A stretch of 64,000 bases of DNA from an uncultured Pelagibacteraceae bacterium (lineage in GTDB: Bacteria; Pseudomonadota; Alphaproteobacteria; Pelagibacterales; Pelagibacteraceae), in assembly GCA_902613855.1 (NCBI GenBank), contig CACMIX010000001.1, positions 403,902-467,901 of the forward strand. The letters are read 5' to 3'. Positions 9,145 through 17,353 of this stretch are shown piece by piece. Positions within the stretch are counted from its first letter, which is position 1. Each line of letters opens with the position of its first letter. Below the pieces are notes generated by a model, which saw only the letters and a list, made by a program, of their open reading frames with translations, was not told the origin of the DNA and searched no databases. The translations under genes were made by a program, and so were the position numbers.

Positions 9145-9191
9145 ATTCCTGTTTAGCAGTTTAAAGCCCGCAATAGGATCAAATCGGCTTT
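9145..9191 (-). promoter_or_regulatory. SAM-II riboswitch aptamer upstream of metY
   Basis: Minus-strand RNA: AAAGCC pairs with GGCUUU around the loop GAUUUGAUCCUAUUGC. Downstream GCUAAACAGGA lets AGGA pair with UCCU in the loop, giving the SAM-II pseudoknot. The GAUUU, AUUGC and GCUAAA elements match the known SAM-II class in the right order. It lies 16 bases upstream of the SAM-V aptamer, so both occur in the same metY leader. No clear U-tract terminator is visible between them, so the expression platform of this first aptamer cannot be assigned from sequence alone. Confidence 0.85.
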
Positions 9192-9235
9192 ATCTTTTTA
9201 TCAAATTAAGACCAATTTTCAAGGTAAATATAAAA

Positions 9236-9263
9236 TTGACTTTGATTTTAATAATAGTATTAA
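9236..9263 (+). promoter_or_regulatory. Putative promoter of the rplM-rpsI operon
   Basis: TTGACT at 9236-9241 and TATTAA at 9258-9263 are separated by 16 bases. The start of transcription would fall only a few bases before the rplM ATG at 9274, and no Shine-Dalgarno is seen, so the message could be nearly leaderless. It shares the 208-base spacer with the metY leader on the other strand. Pattern inference only. Confidence 0.35.
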
Positions 9264-9273
9264 TCCTCGCACA

Positions 9274-9732
9274 ATGACGAAATTCCTTAAAAAAGACCAA
9301 ATAACTTCATCTTGGTATGAAATTGATGCAACTAATGCAGTTGTTGGTAGATTAGCAACTGTTGTTTCAAATATTATAAGAGGAAAAAATAAAACAACTT
9401 ATACTCCACATATGGATGACGGTGATTTTGTTGTTGTTAAAAATATTGAACAAGTAAAATTTACAGGAAAAAAATTTCAAGACAAAAAGTATTACAGACA
9501 TACAGGTCACCCTGGTGGTATTAAGATTGCTACACCTGAAAAGTTACATGAAAAAAAACCAGGTGAAACATTAAAACTTGCAGTGAAAAGAATGTTACCT
9601 GGTGGTGTTTTGGGTCGAAAACAATTAACTAAACTAAAAATTTATGCAGGTAATGATCACCCGCATTCTGCACAAAATCCTACGGTCATCGAATTAAATA
9701 AATTGAATAGTAAAAATTTAGCAAGAAATTAA
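9274..9732 (+). CDS. rplM: 50S ribosomal protein L13
   Basis: 152 residues with the L13 pattern: SSWYEIDATNAVVGRLAT near the start, IIRGKNKTTYTPHMDDGD, KYYRHTGHPGGIK, and AVKRMLPGGVLGRKQLTKLKIY. It is a large-subunit protein and an early assembly component. It is followed one base later by rpsI, the universal L13-S9 pair. The ATG at 9274 gives the standard N-terminus. Confidence 0.98.
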   Translation: MTKFLKKDQITSSWYEIDATNAVVGRLATVVSNIIRGKNKTTYTPHMDDGDFVVVKNIEQVKFTGKKFQDKKYYRHTGHPGGIKIATPEKLHEKKPGETLKLAVKRMLPGGVLGRKQLTKLKIYAGNDHPHSAQNPTVIELNKLNSKNLARN

Positions 9733-9733
9733 C

Positions 9734-10171
9734 ATGGAAAACACTCAAACATCTCCAAAATCTCCTAAACTTAAATTAGATTTTAAAGACAGTAAATATG
9801 CAACTGGTAGAAGAAAAACTTCTATTGCGAAAGTTTGGTTAAAAAAAGGATCTGGTAAAATCTATGTGAATGGCAAATTATTTAGTGATTATTTTGCGGA
9901 TGAAACACATAAAATGCAAATTACAAGACCTTTTGAGATTATAAATCAGTCTACAGATTATGACGTTAGATGTAGCGTTAAAGGTGGAGGACCAACAGGT
10001 CAAGCTGGTGCAATGGTTCATGGTATATCCAAAGCATTAGTTTTATTTGATGAAAATTTAAAAGGTACTTTGAAAACCGAAAAACTTACCACCAGAGACT
10101 CTAGAGCAGTTGAGAGGAAAAAACCTGGTAGAAGAAAAGCTAGAAGAAGCTTTCAATTCTCTAAAAGATAA
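9734..10171 (+). CDS. rpsI: 30S ribosomal protein S9
   Basis: 145 residues. The S9 core starts at YATGRRKTSIAKVWLKKGSG and continues with GGGPTGQAGAMVHGISKAL. It ends in the conserved basic tail RKKPGRRKARRSFQFSKR, whose last Arg approaches the P-site tRNA. A 25-residue N-terminal extension rich in Ser, Pro and Lys precedes the core; such extensions are common in alphaproteobacterial S9. It is co-transcribed with rplM. Confidence 0.98.
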   Translation: MENTQTSPKSPKLKLDFKDSKYATGRRKTSIAKVWLKKGSGKIYVNGKLFSDYFADETHKMQITRPFEIINQSTDYDVRCSVKGGGPTGQAGAMVHGISKALVLFDENLKGTLKTEKLTTRDSRAVERKKPGRRKARRSFQFSKR

Positions 10172-10193
10172 TTTTTTTTTAATATTAAACTGT

Positions 10194-10199
10194 TATAAT
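10194..10199 (+). promoter_or_regulatory. Consensus -10 box just before argC
   Basis: A perfect TATAAT lies 5 bases before the argC start codon, after a run of T and A. A transcript starting 6-7 bases downstream would begin at or inside the ATG. No matching -35 hexamer is evident. In AT-rich DNA such a box can arise by chance. Confidence 0.3.
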
Positions 10200-10204
10200 A
10201 TAAA

Positions 10205-11227
10205 ATGCCTAAGCTTAATGCGTTAGTCGCAGGATCAACCGGATATATTGGTACTCAATTAATAAAGATATTAGTTAAGCACAAATATATAAACATAAAA
10301 TATCTATGTGGTAATTCGTCAGTAGGTAAGAGTATTTCATTCTATGAAAAGTCATTATCAAAATATAAATTACCTAAAATAAGAAAATTTAATAAAAATT
10401 TATTAGATGATGTTGATATAATTTTTACAGCTTTACCAAATGGAGAAGCTCAAGATTTATCTAAACATTTAAATAAAAAAAATATATTAATTGATTTAGC
10501 TGCAGATTTTAGACTTGAAAAAGCTTCAGAGTATAAAAAATGGTATAAGCAGAAGCATCGAGCAATTAAACTTATAAAAAAAAGTATCTATTCACTACCT
10601 GAAATTAATAGAAAAGAAATTAAAAATTATAATATTATCTCAAGTCCTGGTTGTTATCCAACATCTATACTTTTGCCATTAATACCTTTGATTAATAAAA
10701 ATTTAGTCAAGGTTTCAAATATTATAATAGACTCCAAATCAGGTTATTCTGGTGCAGGAAGAGGCGTTCATAAAAAATATAAAAATAAAAATTTATATGA
10801 TTCTTTAAGTGCTTATGGTGTTGGAAATCATCGTCATAATTCAGAAATTGACCAGATGTTAAAAAAATTTTCTAAGAAGAAAATTGAAGTAAGTTTTACA
10901 CCACATTTATCACCAATGTTTAAAGGAATTCTAAGTACTATATATTTAGATTTGAATAGAAATGTAAATATGACAAAGGTTTTAGGTTTACTGACAAAAT
11001 TTTACAAGCAAGAAAAATTTGTAAAGATTTCCAAATCAAATACACTCATAAGTACAAATGATGTTATTAATACTAATAATTGTCTAATTTCTGTCTGCAA
11101 GTCAAAATTTCATAATAAAATTATTATACTTTCAGCTATAGATAATTTAATAAAAGGTGGAGCAGGGCAAGCAGTGCAAAGTCTAAACAATAGATATAAC
11201 TTTCCAGAAACAACTGGATTAATATGA
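10205..11227 (+). CDS. argC: N-acetyl-gamma-glutamyl-phosphate reductase
   Basis: Third enzyme of arginine synthesis, reducing N-acetylglutamyl phosphate with NADPH. Of 340 residues, the N-terminal AGSTGYIGTQLIKIL is the nucleotide-binding loop, SSPGCYPTS near residue 150 carries the catalytic Cys, and GVGNHRHNSEID near 215 carries the active-site His. The C-terminus KGGAGQAVQSLN is conserved. A TATAAT box at 10194-10199 lies only 5 bases before the ATG, so the message may be leaderless. It overlaps the next small gene by 4 bases (ATGA). Confidence 0.96.
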   Translation: MPKLNALVAGSTGYIGTQLIKILVKHKYINIKYLCGNSSVGKSISFYEKSLSKYKLPKIRKFNKNLLDDVDIIFTALPNGEAQDLSKHLNKKNILIDLAADFRLEKASEYKKWYKQKHRAIKLIKKSIYSLPEINRKEIKNYNIISSPGCYPTSILLPLIPLINKNLVKVSNIIIDSKSGYSGAGRGVHKKYKNKNLYDSLSAYGVGNHRHNSEIDQMLKKFSKKKIEVSFTPHLSPMFKGILSTIYLDLNRNVNMTKVLGLLTKFYKQEKFVKISKSNTLISTNDVINTNNCLISVCKSKFHNKIIILSAIDNLIKGGAGQAVQSLNNRYNFPETTGLI

Positions 11228-11451
11228 GATTAATATGTTGTTTATTTTTACTATTATTTATTAGCAACTGTTCTTTAAATAAAGATTCTCAGTATTGGAC
11301 TGAAGATATTATTAAAAAAAAAAATGAGCAAAAAAACCTTTCAAAAATATTAAAAAAATCTAAAGATATAACGTCAATGACTTTAGATGAATATAAATTA
11401 TATATAGAAGACTACACAAAAAAAAGTAAATATCCTGATATTAGTAAATGA
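11224..11451 (+). CDS. Small hypothetical lipoprotein
   Basis: 75 residues. A hydrophobic signal (LICCLFLLLFISNC) ends in a plausible lipobox with the mature Cys at residue 16, followed by a charged helical tail rich in Lys and Asp. No family is recognised. It overlaps argC by 4 bases and hom by 4 bases, so it is probably translated as part of the argC-hom operon. The tight coupling and signal peptide argue that it is real. Its function is unknown. Confidence 0.7.
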   Translation: MRLICCLFLLLFISNCSLNKDSQYWTEDIIKKKNEQKNLSKILKKSKDITSMTLDEYKLYIEDYTKKSKYPDISK

Positions 11452-12740
11452 AAAAAACATATAATATTGCAGTAGTTGGTTTAGGACAGGTTGGTATCTA
11501 TTTACTTAATGAGTTAAATACTAAGAAAAAAAGTATTGAAACAAAGACTGGATCAAGAATTAATCTAGTAGCTATATCAGCAAAAAATATTAAAAAAAAA
11601 AGAAAATTTAAATTTAATAAGAAAATTTTTTATACTAACCCTCTTGAAATACTTAAAAAACATAAAGTAGATATTTTATTTGAAGCAATAGGATTATCTG
11701 ATGGTGTATCTAAAAAGATTGTAGAGAAAGCTTTAAAAAGTAAGATTCACGTCATTACACCAAATAAAGCTTTAATTTCTAAACATGGAAATTATCTAGC
11801 TAAATTAGCTGAAAAAAATAATGTTAACTTAGAGTTTGAAGCTTCTGTAGCAGGAGGTATCCCAATCTTAAGATCAATTAAGGAAGGATTAGCAACTAAC
11901 AAGATCTCAAAGATTTATGGAATATTAAATGGTACCTCAAATTATATCTTATCTGAAATGGAAAATTCTAATCAAAAATTTAATGATGTTCTCATTAAAG
12001 CACAAAAACTTGGCTATGCTGAACCTGGCAATCCTAAATTAGATTTAAATGGTTTTGATGCTTTCGCAAAGGTAAGAATTTTATCTGCACTCGCTTTTAA
12101 TAGTAAAATTTCAAACCACAAATGTTTAATGGAAGGAATAGAAAAAATTGAATTAAAAGATATTAAAATTGCTAATCAATTGGATTTAAGAATAAAACTT
12201 CTTGGAATAACAGAATTAAAAAAAAATCAACTTTTTGAAACAGTCCACCCATGCTTAGTTAACAAAAAATCTTATATAGGTAATGTTAATGGAGTAATGA
12301 ATGCAGTAATTCTTGAGGGTAAACCAGTCGGTGAAAGTATTTTACAAGGTGAAGGCGCAGGTCCTGGTCCTACTTCATCTTCTCTACTTTCTGACTTATT
12401 GTCCATACTTAGAGGGAATATTAAAAAACCTTTTGGAACTCCTTTTGCACAATTAAAAGCACTAAAATCATATAATATAAATAATTATACAAATTCATTA
12501 TATTTAAGGTTTGAAGTGAGGGATCGACCTGGAGTTTTATCTCAAATTACTAATCGTTTAGCAAAGTATAAAATATCTGTAAAAAGACTTATTCAAACAC
12601 CTGATAAAAAAACAAATAAAGCAACAATAGTAATCATAACTCACAAAACTTCTGAGATAAATTCCAAGAATTGTTTATCTATATTTAAAAAAAATGAAAA
12701 TATTTTAAAAACGCCAACACTTATTAGAGTGCTTGGTTAA
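11448..12740 (+). CDS. hom: Homoserine dehydrogenase
   Basis: Reduces aspartate semialdehyde to homoserine, the branch point to threonine and methionine. 430 residues are arranged as an N-terminal NAD(P)-binding domain (VVGLGQVGIYLL at 9-20), a catalytic domain with ITPNKALISKHG, GILNGTSNYIL and LDLNGFDAFAKVRIL, then a C-terminal ACT domain starting about residue 350 with RDRPGVLSQIT. The ACT domain suggests feedback control by threonine. The product feeds the O-acetylhomoserine used by metY. Confidence 0.96.
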   Translation: MKKTYNIAVVGLGQVGIYLLNELNTKKKSIETKTGSRINLVAISAKNIKKKRKFKFNKKIFYTNPLEILKKHKVDILFEAIGLSDGVSKKIVEKALKSKIHVITPNKALISKHGNYLAKLAEKNNVNLEFEASVAGGIPILRSIKEGLATNKISKIYGILNGTSNYILSEMENSNQKFNDVLIKAQKLGYAEPGNPKLDLNGFDAFAKVRILSALAFNSKISNHKCLMEGIEKIELKDIKIANQLDLRIKLLGITELKKNQLFETVHPCLVNKKSYIGNVNGVMNAVILEGKPVGESILQGEGAGPGPTSSSLLSDLLSILRGNIKKPFGTPFAQLKALKSYNINNYTNSLYLRFEVRDRPGVLSQITNRLAKYKISVKRLIQTPDKKTNKATIVIITHKTSEINSKNCLSIFKKNENILKTPTLIRVLG

Positions 12741-13639
12741 TGGATATTTATTTTAAACTTTTTGAAGTTTTATTTCCTGTTTTTTTTATGGTGGGTATTG
12801 GTTACTTTATTGGTAAAAAAAATCCTAAATTAGATACTTCTTTTATCACAAATTTTGCTGCTAATGTTGGAAGCCCTGCGATGGTTTTTTATGCTATTAC
12901 TACCACTGGTGTTACATTCACAATGTTTATTGAGTATTTTTGGTATTCATTAATTGCAATATTTGCCTTTGCTTTAGTAGGTGTAATCTTTTTAGTTTTT
13001 TTAAAAAAAGAAATAATACGTGAACTTCCTCCATTTGTTTTACCAAATGTAGGCAATATGGGATTACCAATTTGTTTATTTGCTTATGGTGATTTAGGCT
13101 TAGGTATTGCAGCTACTATTTCTTCATTAGTTATATTTTTTCATTTTACAATAAATGTTTTTTTGGCTAGTAAAAAATTTAGCTTTAAGCTTTTACTTCA
13201 AAGCCCACCTGTATATGCAATAATAATTTCAATTATCTTTATATATTATGAAATTGAAACTCCAGTTTTTTTAGTGAATACGACTATGATTACTGCTTAT
13301 ACAGCAATATTTTTAATATTGATGTCTTTAGGCATAGCCCTTACAAGATTAAAAGTTTTTTCATTTAAATCTGCTTTTATTTCTTCAATATGTAGAGTTT
13401 TTATTGGTCCATTAATTGGACTAGGTATTATTAAAATGTTCAATTTGTCTGGATTCGCAGCAGGTGTATTTTTAATTCAATGTGCTATGCCAAGTGCGGT
13501 TTTGACTTATTTAATTGGCTCAATGTATTCACCTAAAAAAATAGTTGATAGTATTGCTAGCATGATCGTAGTTTCAACAATCATGTCATTTATAACTTTA
13601 CCAATTGTTGTATTCTTTGCTTTAAAGTACTTCTATTAA
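12740..13639 (+). CDS. AEC-family permease (auxin efflux carrier-like)
   Basis: 299 residues with about ten hydrophobic segments. The pattern, with LPNVGNMGLPICLFAYGDLG near 100 and CAMPSAVLTYLIGSMY near 252, is that of AEC/BART-type transporters, which carry organic acids and related anions. The substrate cannot be told from sequence. Its ATG shares the last base of the hom stop codon (TAATG), so it is translationally coupled to hom. That coupling hints at, but does not prove, export or uptake of an amino-acid-related compound. Confidence 0.85.
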   Translation: MDIYFKLFEVLFPVFFMVGIGYFIGKKNPKLDTSFITNFAANVGSPAMVFYAITTTGVTFTMFIEYFWYSLIAIFAFALVGVIFLVFLKKEIIRELPPFVLPNVGNMGLPICLFAYGDLGLGIAATISSLVIFFHFTINVFLASKKFSFKLLLQSPPVYAIIISIIFIYYEIETPVFLVNTTMITAYTAIFLILMSLGIALTRLKVFSFKSAFISSICRVFIGPLIGLGIIKMFNLSGFAAGVFLIQCAMPSAVLTYLIGSMYSPKKIVDSIASMIVVSTIMSFITLPIVVFFALKYFY

Positions 13640-13655
13640 ACGATATTCTTCTTTT

Positions 13656-14507
13656 ATGAAGGCAATAATTTTAAATGCATCCGCATGGATGATTGTTCCA
13701 GTGATGGATGCTTTTGCTAAATATTTAAGTTCATCGATGGATGTTCTTCAAATTACCTGGGCTAGATATTTTTTTACTGTAGTTTTTACCTTATCTTTAA
13801 TGCTTATTTTTTATAGGCACTCTTTAGTTTGGACAAAAAAACCAACACTTCAATTAATCAGAGGATTAATTTTTGTTTTTTCTACTTATTTATTCTTTTA
13901 TGCAATTTCAGAAATTTCTCTTCCAAAAGCTTTAACCTTAGCTTTTGTTGCTCCAATTTGTGTTACAGCCTTATCTCCATTTTTTTTAAATGAGAAAGTA
14001 GGGGTGAAAAGGTGGACCGCTGTATCATTAGGTTTTATTGGAACTTTAATTGTAATAAGACCTGGCTTCATAGAGCTTAACTTAGCTACTATGGCTGCTT
14101 TAGGTAATGGAATTTGCTATGGATTTTATCTTATTATAACTAGGAAGCTCAGCACCTCTGATAACCCACTTTTAACACTTTTACTTTCTGGTTTAATAGG
14201 AACCATCATTATTAGTTTATTTATGCCCTCAGTTTGGGTTAATCCTACGTCAAATCAGTGGATTTTAATGGCTCTAATCGGCCTTATAGCTTCTGTAGCG
14301 CATCTTTTCCTCATATTATCACTCAAATACGCTGATGCCTCTAAATTAGCTCCTTTGGGCTATACAGAGATAATCACAAATATACTTATTAGCTACTATT
14401 TCTTCCATGAATTACCTGATAATTGGACTTATTTAGGTTTATTTATCATTGTTCTCAGCGGTCTATATATTTCTAGAAGAGAATATTTGCTTACTCGTTC
14501 TAACTAA
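13656..14507 (+). CDS. EamA/DMT-family permease
   Basis: 283 residues forming two repeats of the EamA (DUF6) domain, about ten membrane segments in all. Typical features are SLPKALTLAFVAPICVTALSPFFLNEK at the end of the first repeat and ASKLAPLGYTEIITN with a FFHELPD loop in the second. Drug/metabolite transporters of this type usually export small metabolites; the substrate is unknown. It starts 16 bases after the AEC gene and is followed at once by an AT-rich perfect inverted repeat. Confidence 0.88.
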   Translation: MKAIILNASAWMIVPVMDAFAKYLSSSMDVLQITWARYFFTVVFTLSLMLIFYRHSLVWTKKPTLQLIRGLIFVFSTYLFFYAISEISLPKALTLAFVAPICVTALSPFFLNEKVGVKRWTAVSLGFIGTLIVIRPGFIELNLATMAALGNGICYGFYLIITRKLSTSDNPLLTLLLSGLIGTIIISLFMPSVWVNPTSNQWILMALIGLIASVAHLFLILSLKYADASKLAPLGYTEIITNILISYYFFHELPDNWTYLGLFIIVLSGLYISRREYLLTRSN

Positions 14508-14527
14508 TAGTAAATAAATATTTACTA
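14508..14527 (+). terminator. AT-rich stem-loop after the DMT permease gene
   Basis: TAGTAAATA (14508-14516) and TATTTACTA (14519-14527) form a perfect 9-base inverted repeat with a 2-base spacer, directly after the stop codon. It has a single G-C pair per arm and no clean U tract, so it is a weak candidate terminator or an mRNA-end-protecting hairpin. Confidence 0.4.
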
Positions 14528-15042
14528 ATATATAATGTAATACTTTAATATATATATTTAAACTATTGTAATTATTAATTAAATTAGTTTTACATATAAA
14601 GATAAATTAACATAAATTATTTATTTTATATAGGAAAATTAAAAGTAAATACTATTATTTTTAAAGAAATAAAAACAAAGATGGCAAGTTTGATATAAAA
14701 AATAGGGCATCATTTTTAAAAGTGTTTAATACCAATGGTTTTTTTTATCTAATTATATAGAAAATTCAAAATTCTTATTAAAACAAGTGGGCAGGGGATG
14801 AAAATTCATTAAAAATTCTTTGGAATTATAGATTAAAATGGGACCTGTAATTATTGAAAAGTAGAGCAATGCAGTTATAGAATATATGTTTTAAACAGCC
14901 ATAGAGGTGCTTTATTTAGGAATATCTTAATAAGCAGCACAACTGAAGGGTGCATAATACTATTTATGCTAAAATACCGTTAAATATTGAAAAAATGTTG
15001 ATATTACTTGGTTTTTGACCATAAAATAGTCCTAAAAAGCCA
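14528..15042. other. Gene-less spacer with several hairpins; possible structured RNA
   Basis: The only stretch over 300 bases without a convincing protein gene. No open frame of useful length is seen on either strand. From about 14785 the composition becomes less AT-extreme, with G-rich patches such as GTGGGCAGGGGATG. Hairpins can be drawn at 14814-14827 (AATTC/GAATT), 14907-14940 (GTGCTTTATT with AATAA-GC-AGCAC) and 14952-14969 (GCATAA/TTATGC). It could hold a small RNA or a decayed gene; the strand is undetermined. Confidence 0.4.
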
Positions 15043-15315
15043 TTAAATCTTAACTTTTTCAGATCTTAATAAACTTAGTTTTTGCTTAATTCCACCACTG
15101 CCTGAGTATCCACCAAGGCCTCCATCAGACCGAATTACTCTATGACATGGTATTTTGGGGGCATAAGGGTTTTTTCCACATGCATTAGCCACAGCACGAG
15201 CTGATTTTGGGCTTTTTATAGCAATTGCTACCTGTTTATAGGTTTTAACAGTGCCTTTTGGTATAGTTTTAAGGTATTTCCAGACTTTTAATTGAAATTT
15301 AGTGCCCTTCATCAA
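15043..15315 (-). CDS. Short methylated-DNA-protein cysteine methyltransferase (Ogt/MGMT type)
   Basis: About 90 residues, equal to only the C-terminal DNA-binding/active-site domain of O6-alkylguanine-DNA alkyltransferases. It starts with FQLKVWKYLKTIPKGTVKTY, has the SARAVANACGKNP helix, and carries the acceptor PCHRVIRSDGGLGGYSGG-like stretch with the reactive Cys intact. The N-terminal ribonuclease-like domain is absent, but many small MGMT-fold proteins lack it. Because PCHRV is kept, it may be a real methyltransferase rather than an alkyltransferase-like (ATL) protein, in which the Cys is replaced. It overlaps the upstream membrane-protein gene by 4 bases. Confidence 0.9.
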   Translation of the reverse strand: MMKGTKFQLKVWKYLKTIPKGTVKTYKQVAIAIKSPKSARAVANACGKNPYAPKIPCHRVIRSDGGLGGYSGSGGIKQKLSLLRSEKVKI

Positions 15316-15500
15316 TAAAAATTTAAAATAATAAAGCAGACTATAAAAAAAACAGTCAAAATGGAAAGATAGATAGTTTCTAGAGTTTTTCCAGATTTTT
15401 TATAATTAATAAAGCTTAATATTGCAAAACCAACAGATGTTATTAAGAAATATATCGGCTCAATTACTCCGTCTATGCCCATTTTCAAATTATATTTCAT
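15312..15500 (-). CDS. Small hypothetical membrane protein
   Basis: 62 residues with two predicted membrane helices (about 15-31 and 41-60) joined by a short loop YKKSGKTLE. No family is recognised. The TGA stop overlaps the MGMT start (ATGA), suggesting one transcript. An AAGG lies very close to the first ATG, so the Met at residue 7 is an alternative start. The overlap with a real gene supports translation; its function is unknown. Confidence 0.6.
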   Translation of the reverse strand: MKYNLKMGIDGVIEPIYFLITSVGFAILSFINYKKSGKTLETIYLSILTVFFIVCFIILNFY

Positions 15501-15555
15501 CCTTATTGTGCACGCAATATCATTAATTGTCCTTCAAATTAATAAATTATTTTAT

Positions 15556-15584
15556 TTGACATTGTAAAACACTTAATATATTAC
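15556..15584 (+). promoter_or_regulatory. Putative promoter of the tyrosine recombinase gene
   Basis: A perfect -35 box TTGACA at 15556-15561 is followed by TATTAC at 15579-15584 after 17 bases, or TATATT at 15577-15582 after 15. The GATAA/TTATC inverted repeat at 15589-15605 just downstream could be an operator. Both are inferred from pattern. Confidence 0.45.
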
Positions 15585-15617
15585 TAACGATAATTAATTG
15601 TTATCAATAGTAATTAC

Positions 15618-16571
15618 ATGAATGAACTAACAACTGATCTAAAATCGCTTCATGAGGAAACTCTTAGTAACCTTAAAAGCTCTAAAGCAAATAATACTTT
15701 AAGGGCATATAAATCAGATTTTAAAGATTTTGGGGCTTTTTGTGCAAAGCATAGTTTGAATCCTTTACCTTCAGAGCCTAAAATAGTTTCATTATATCTT
15801 ACGCACCTTTCTAAAAATTCAAAAATAAGCACTTTAAGAAGACGTTTAGTATCAATAAGCATGGTTCATAGACTAAAAGGGCATTATTTAGATACAAAAC
15901 ATCCAATCATTGTTGAAAACCTTATGGGAATAAGAAGGGTTAAAGGAAGTATTCAAAAAGGTAAAAAACCTATATTAATCAATCATTTAAAAGCTATAAT
16001 TAATGTAATTGATGATCAAAAAATTGAAGATATTAAAAAATTTAGAGATAAGTCAATAATCTTAATAGGCTTTGGAGGTGGATTTAGAAGAAATGAACTT
16101 ATTTCAATTGATCATGAGGATTTAGAATTTGTAACTGAGGGGCTAAAAATCACTATCAGAAAATCAAAAACAGACCAATTTGGTGAAGGAATGGTAAAAG
16201 GACTGCCCTACTTCACTAATGAAACTTATTGCCCAATTGTTAATCTTAAAAAATGGTTGGAAATTACTAAAATTAAATCTGGACCAATTTTTAGAAGATT
16301 TTCTAAAGGATTGTCATTAACTGATAAAAGGTTAACTGACCAATCTGTAGTTTTATTAATGAAAGAATATTTGCAGTTAGCAGGTATTGATAACAAAAAT
16401 TTTTCTGGTCATAGTTTAAGGTCAGGTTTTGCAACAGTTGCTGCTGAGTCAGGAGCAGATGAACGAAGTATAATGGCTATGACAGGTCATAAAACTACTC
16501 AAATGGTTAGAAGGTATATAAAAGAAGCAAATATATTTAAAAATAACGCTTTAAATAGAATAAAAATATAA
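15618..16571 (+). CDS. Tyrosine recombinase / integrase
   Basis: 317 residues. The N-terminal core-binding (SAM-like) domain runs to about residue 110, with NTLRAYKSDFKDFGAFC. The catalytic domain has the full set: Arg in GFRRNELISI, Lys in IRKSKTDQ, HSLRSGFAT, GHKT and the nucleophile Tyr in MVRRYIKEA. It is therefore probably active. It resembles stand-alone site-specific recombinases rather than XerC/XerD, and no phage genes are nearby. It lies next to a run of surface-sugar genes on the other strand, which ends at tRNA-Glu 6.4 kb away. The gene next to it ends one base later, tail to tail. Confidence 0.93.
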   Translation: MNELTTDLKSLHEETLSNLKSSKANNTLRAYKSDFKDFGAFCAKHSLNPLPSEPKIVSLYLTHLSKNSKISTLRRRLVSISMVHRLKGHYLDTKHPIIVENLMGIRRVKGSIQKGKKPILINHLKAIINVIDDQKIEDIKKFRDKSIILIGFGGGFRRNELISIDHEDLEFVTEGLKITIRKSKTDQFGEGMVKGLPYFTNETYCPIVNLKKWLEITKIKSGPIFRRFSKGLSLTDKRLTDQSVVLLMKEYLQLAGIDNKNFSGHSLRSGFATVAAESGADERSIMAMTGHKTTQMVRRYIKEANIFKNNALNRIKI

Positions 16572-16572
16572 T

Positions 16573-17352
16573 TTATTTACCTAAAGTAATTAACAAATGT
16601 TCTCCAAGATTTTTAGACAATATACGAAATATTTTTTTATTCATAAATTTAAAATGATTAATTTTTTCATATTTATTTCTTTTATAAGGTTTAATTTTAT
16701 AAGGGAATATGAAATCTTGTTCGATATTAATAATTTTAAATTTTTTAAAAATAGTTTTTACATCTGAATGATCATAAAAATCAATAACAGGGACGCCTTT
16801 TTGAGCTTCATATCTGATCAAATTTTCTTTCATTAAAAAATATTTATAACTATTTTTAGCATAGAGCATAATTTTACAAATTGTGTTTTTATTCATCAAC
16901 TTATGTATTACATTTAAGCATTTTGATAAGCTTGAGGAATGATGAAGTACTCCAAAAGAGTATATTAAATGAAAATTATCTTTTGCACTAAAGTATTTTA
17001 AAAGGTTTTCTGCTTCATCGTTTATTAAAATCGATTTTTTTGAATAATTGAAGATTTCAATCCTTTTTTTTGTTATATCAAATGACTTGTTTGATAATTC
17101 GACTCCATTATAGTTTGCTCCATTCACTAAAAATTGTATTGCATCAGTACCTATACCAAATCCTATTTCTAGAACATTTTTATTTTTACAATTCTTAAAA
17201 TCAGCAAATTTTTTGATATGCGACTCAACAAAATATCTTTTTTTTGTGATCTCATCAAAATATTCTTTTGAAAGAAATTTTTTTTTAGAGTGATTAATAT
17301 TACATGGTTGCTTATTCCAAAATCGTTTTGAAATTTTATTAAGTTTGTGCAT
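16573..17352 (-). CDS. Class I SAM-dependent methyltransferase
   Basis: 259 residues. Motif I VLEIGFGIGTDAIQFL near residue 60 and GVELSNKSFDITKKR for the ribose-binding acidic strand identify a SAM-binding Rossmann fold. LIYSFGVLHHSSSLSKCLNVI is the post-motif II pattern seen in small-molecule methyltransferases. The substrate is unknown; the sugar-gene context suggests methylation of a surface glycan or its precursor. It is last in the minus-strand run, one base after the oxygenase gene, and very rich in Lys, Asn and Ile. Confidence 0.88.
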   Translation of the reverse strand: MHKLNKISKRFWNKQPCNINHSKKKFLSKEYFDEITKKRYFVESHIKKFADFKNCKNKNVLEIGFGIGTDAIQFLVNGANYNGVELSNKSFDITKKRIEIFNYSKKSILINDEAENLLKYFSAKDNFHLIYSFGVLHHSSSLSKCLNVIHKLMNKNTICKIMLYAKNSYKYFLMKENLIRYEAQKGVPVIDFYDHSDVKTIFKKFKIINIEQDFIFPYKIKPYKRNKYEKINHFKFMNKKIFRILSKNLGEHLLITLGK

Positions 17353-17353
17353 T

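Noticed and set aside
15618..16571. Prophage called from the integrase
   Set aside because: No capsid, terminase, lysis or replication genes are nearby; the flanking genes are metabolic or sugar-related.
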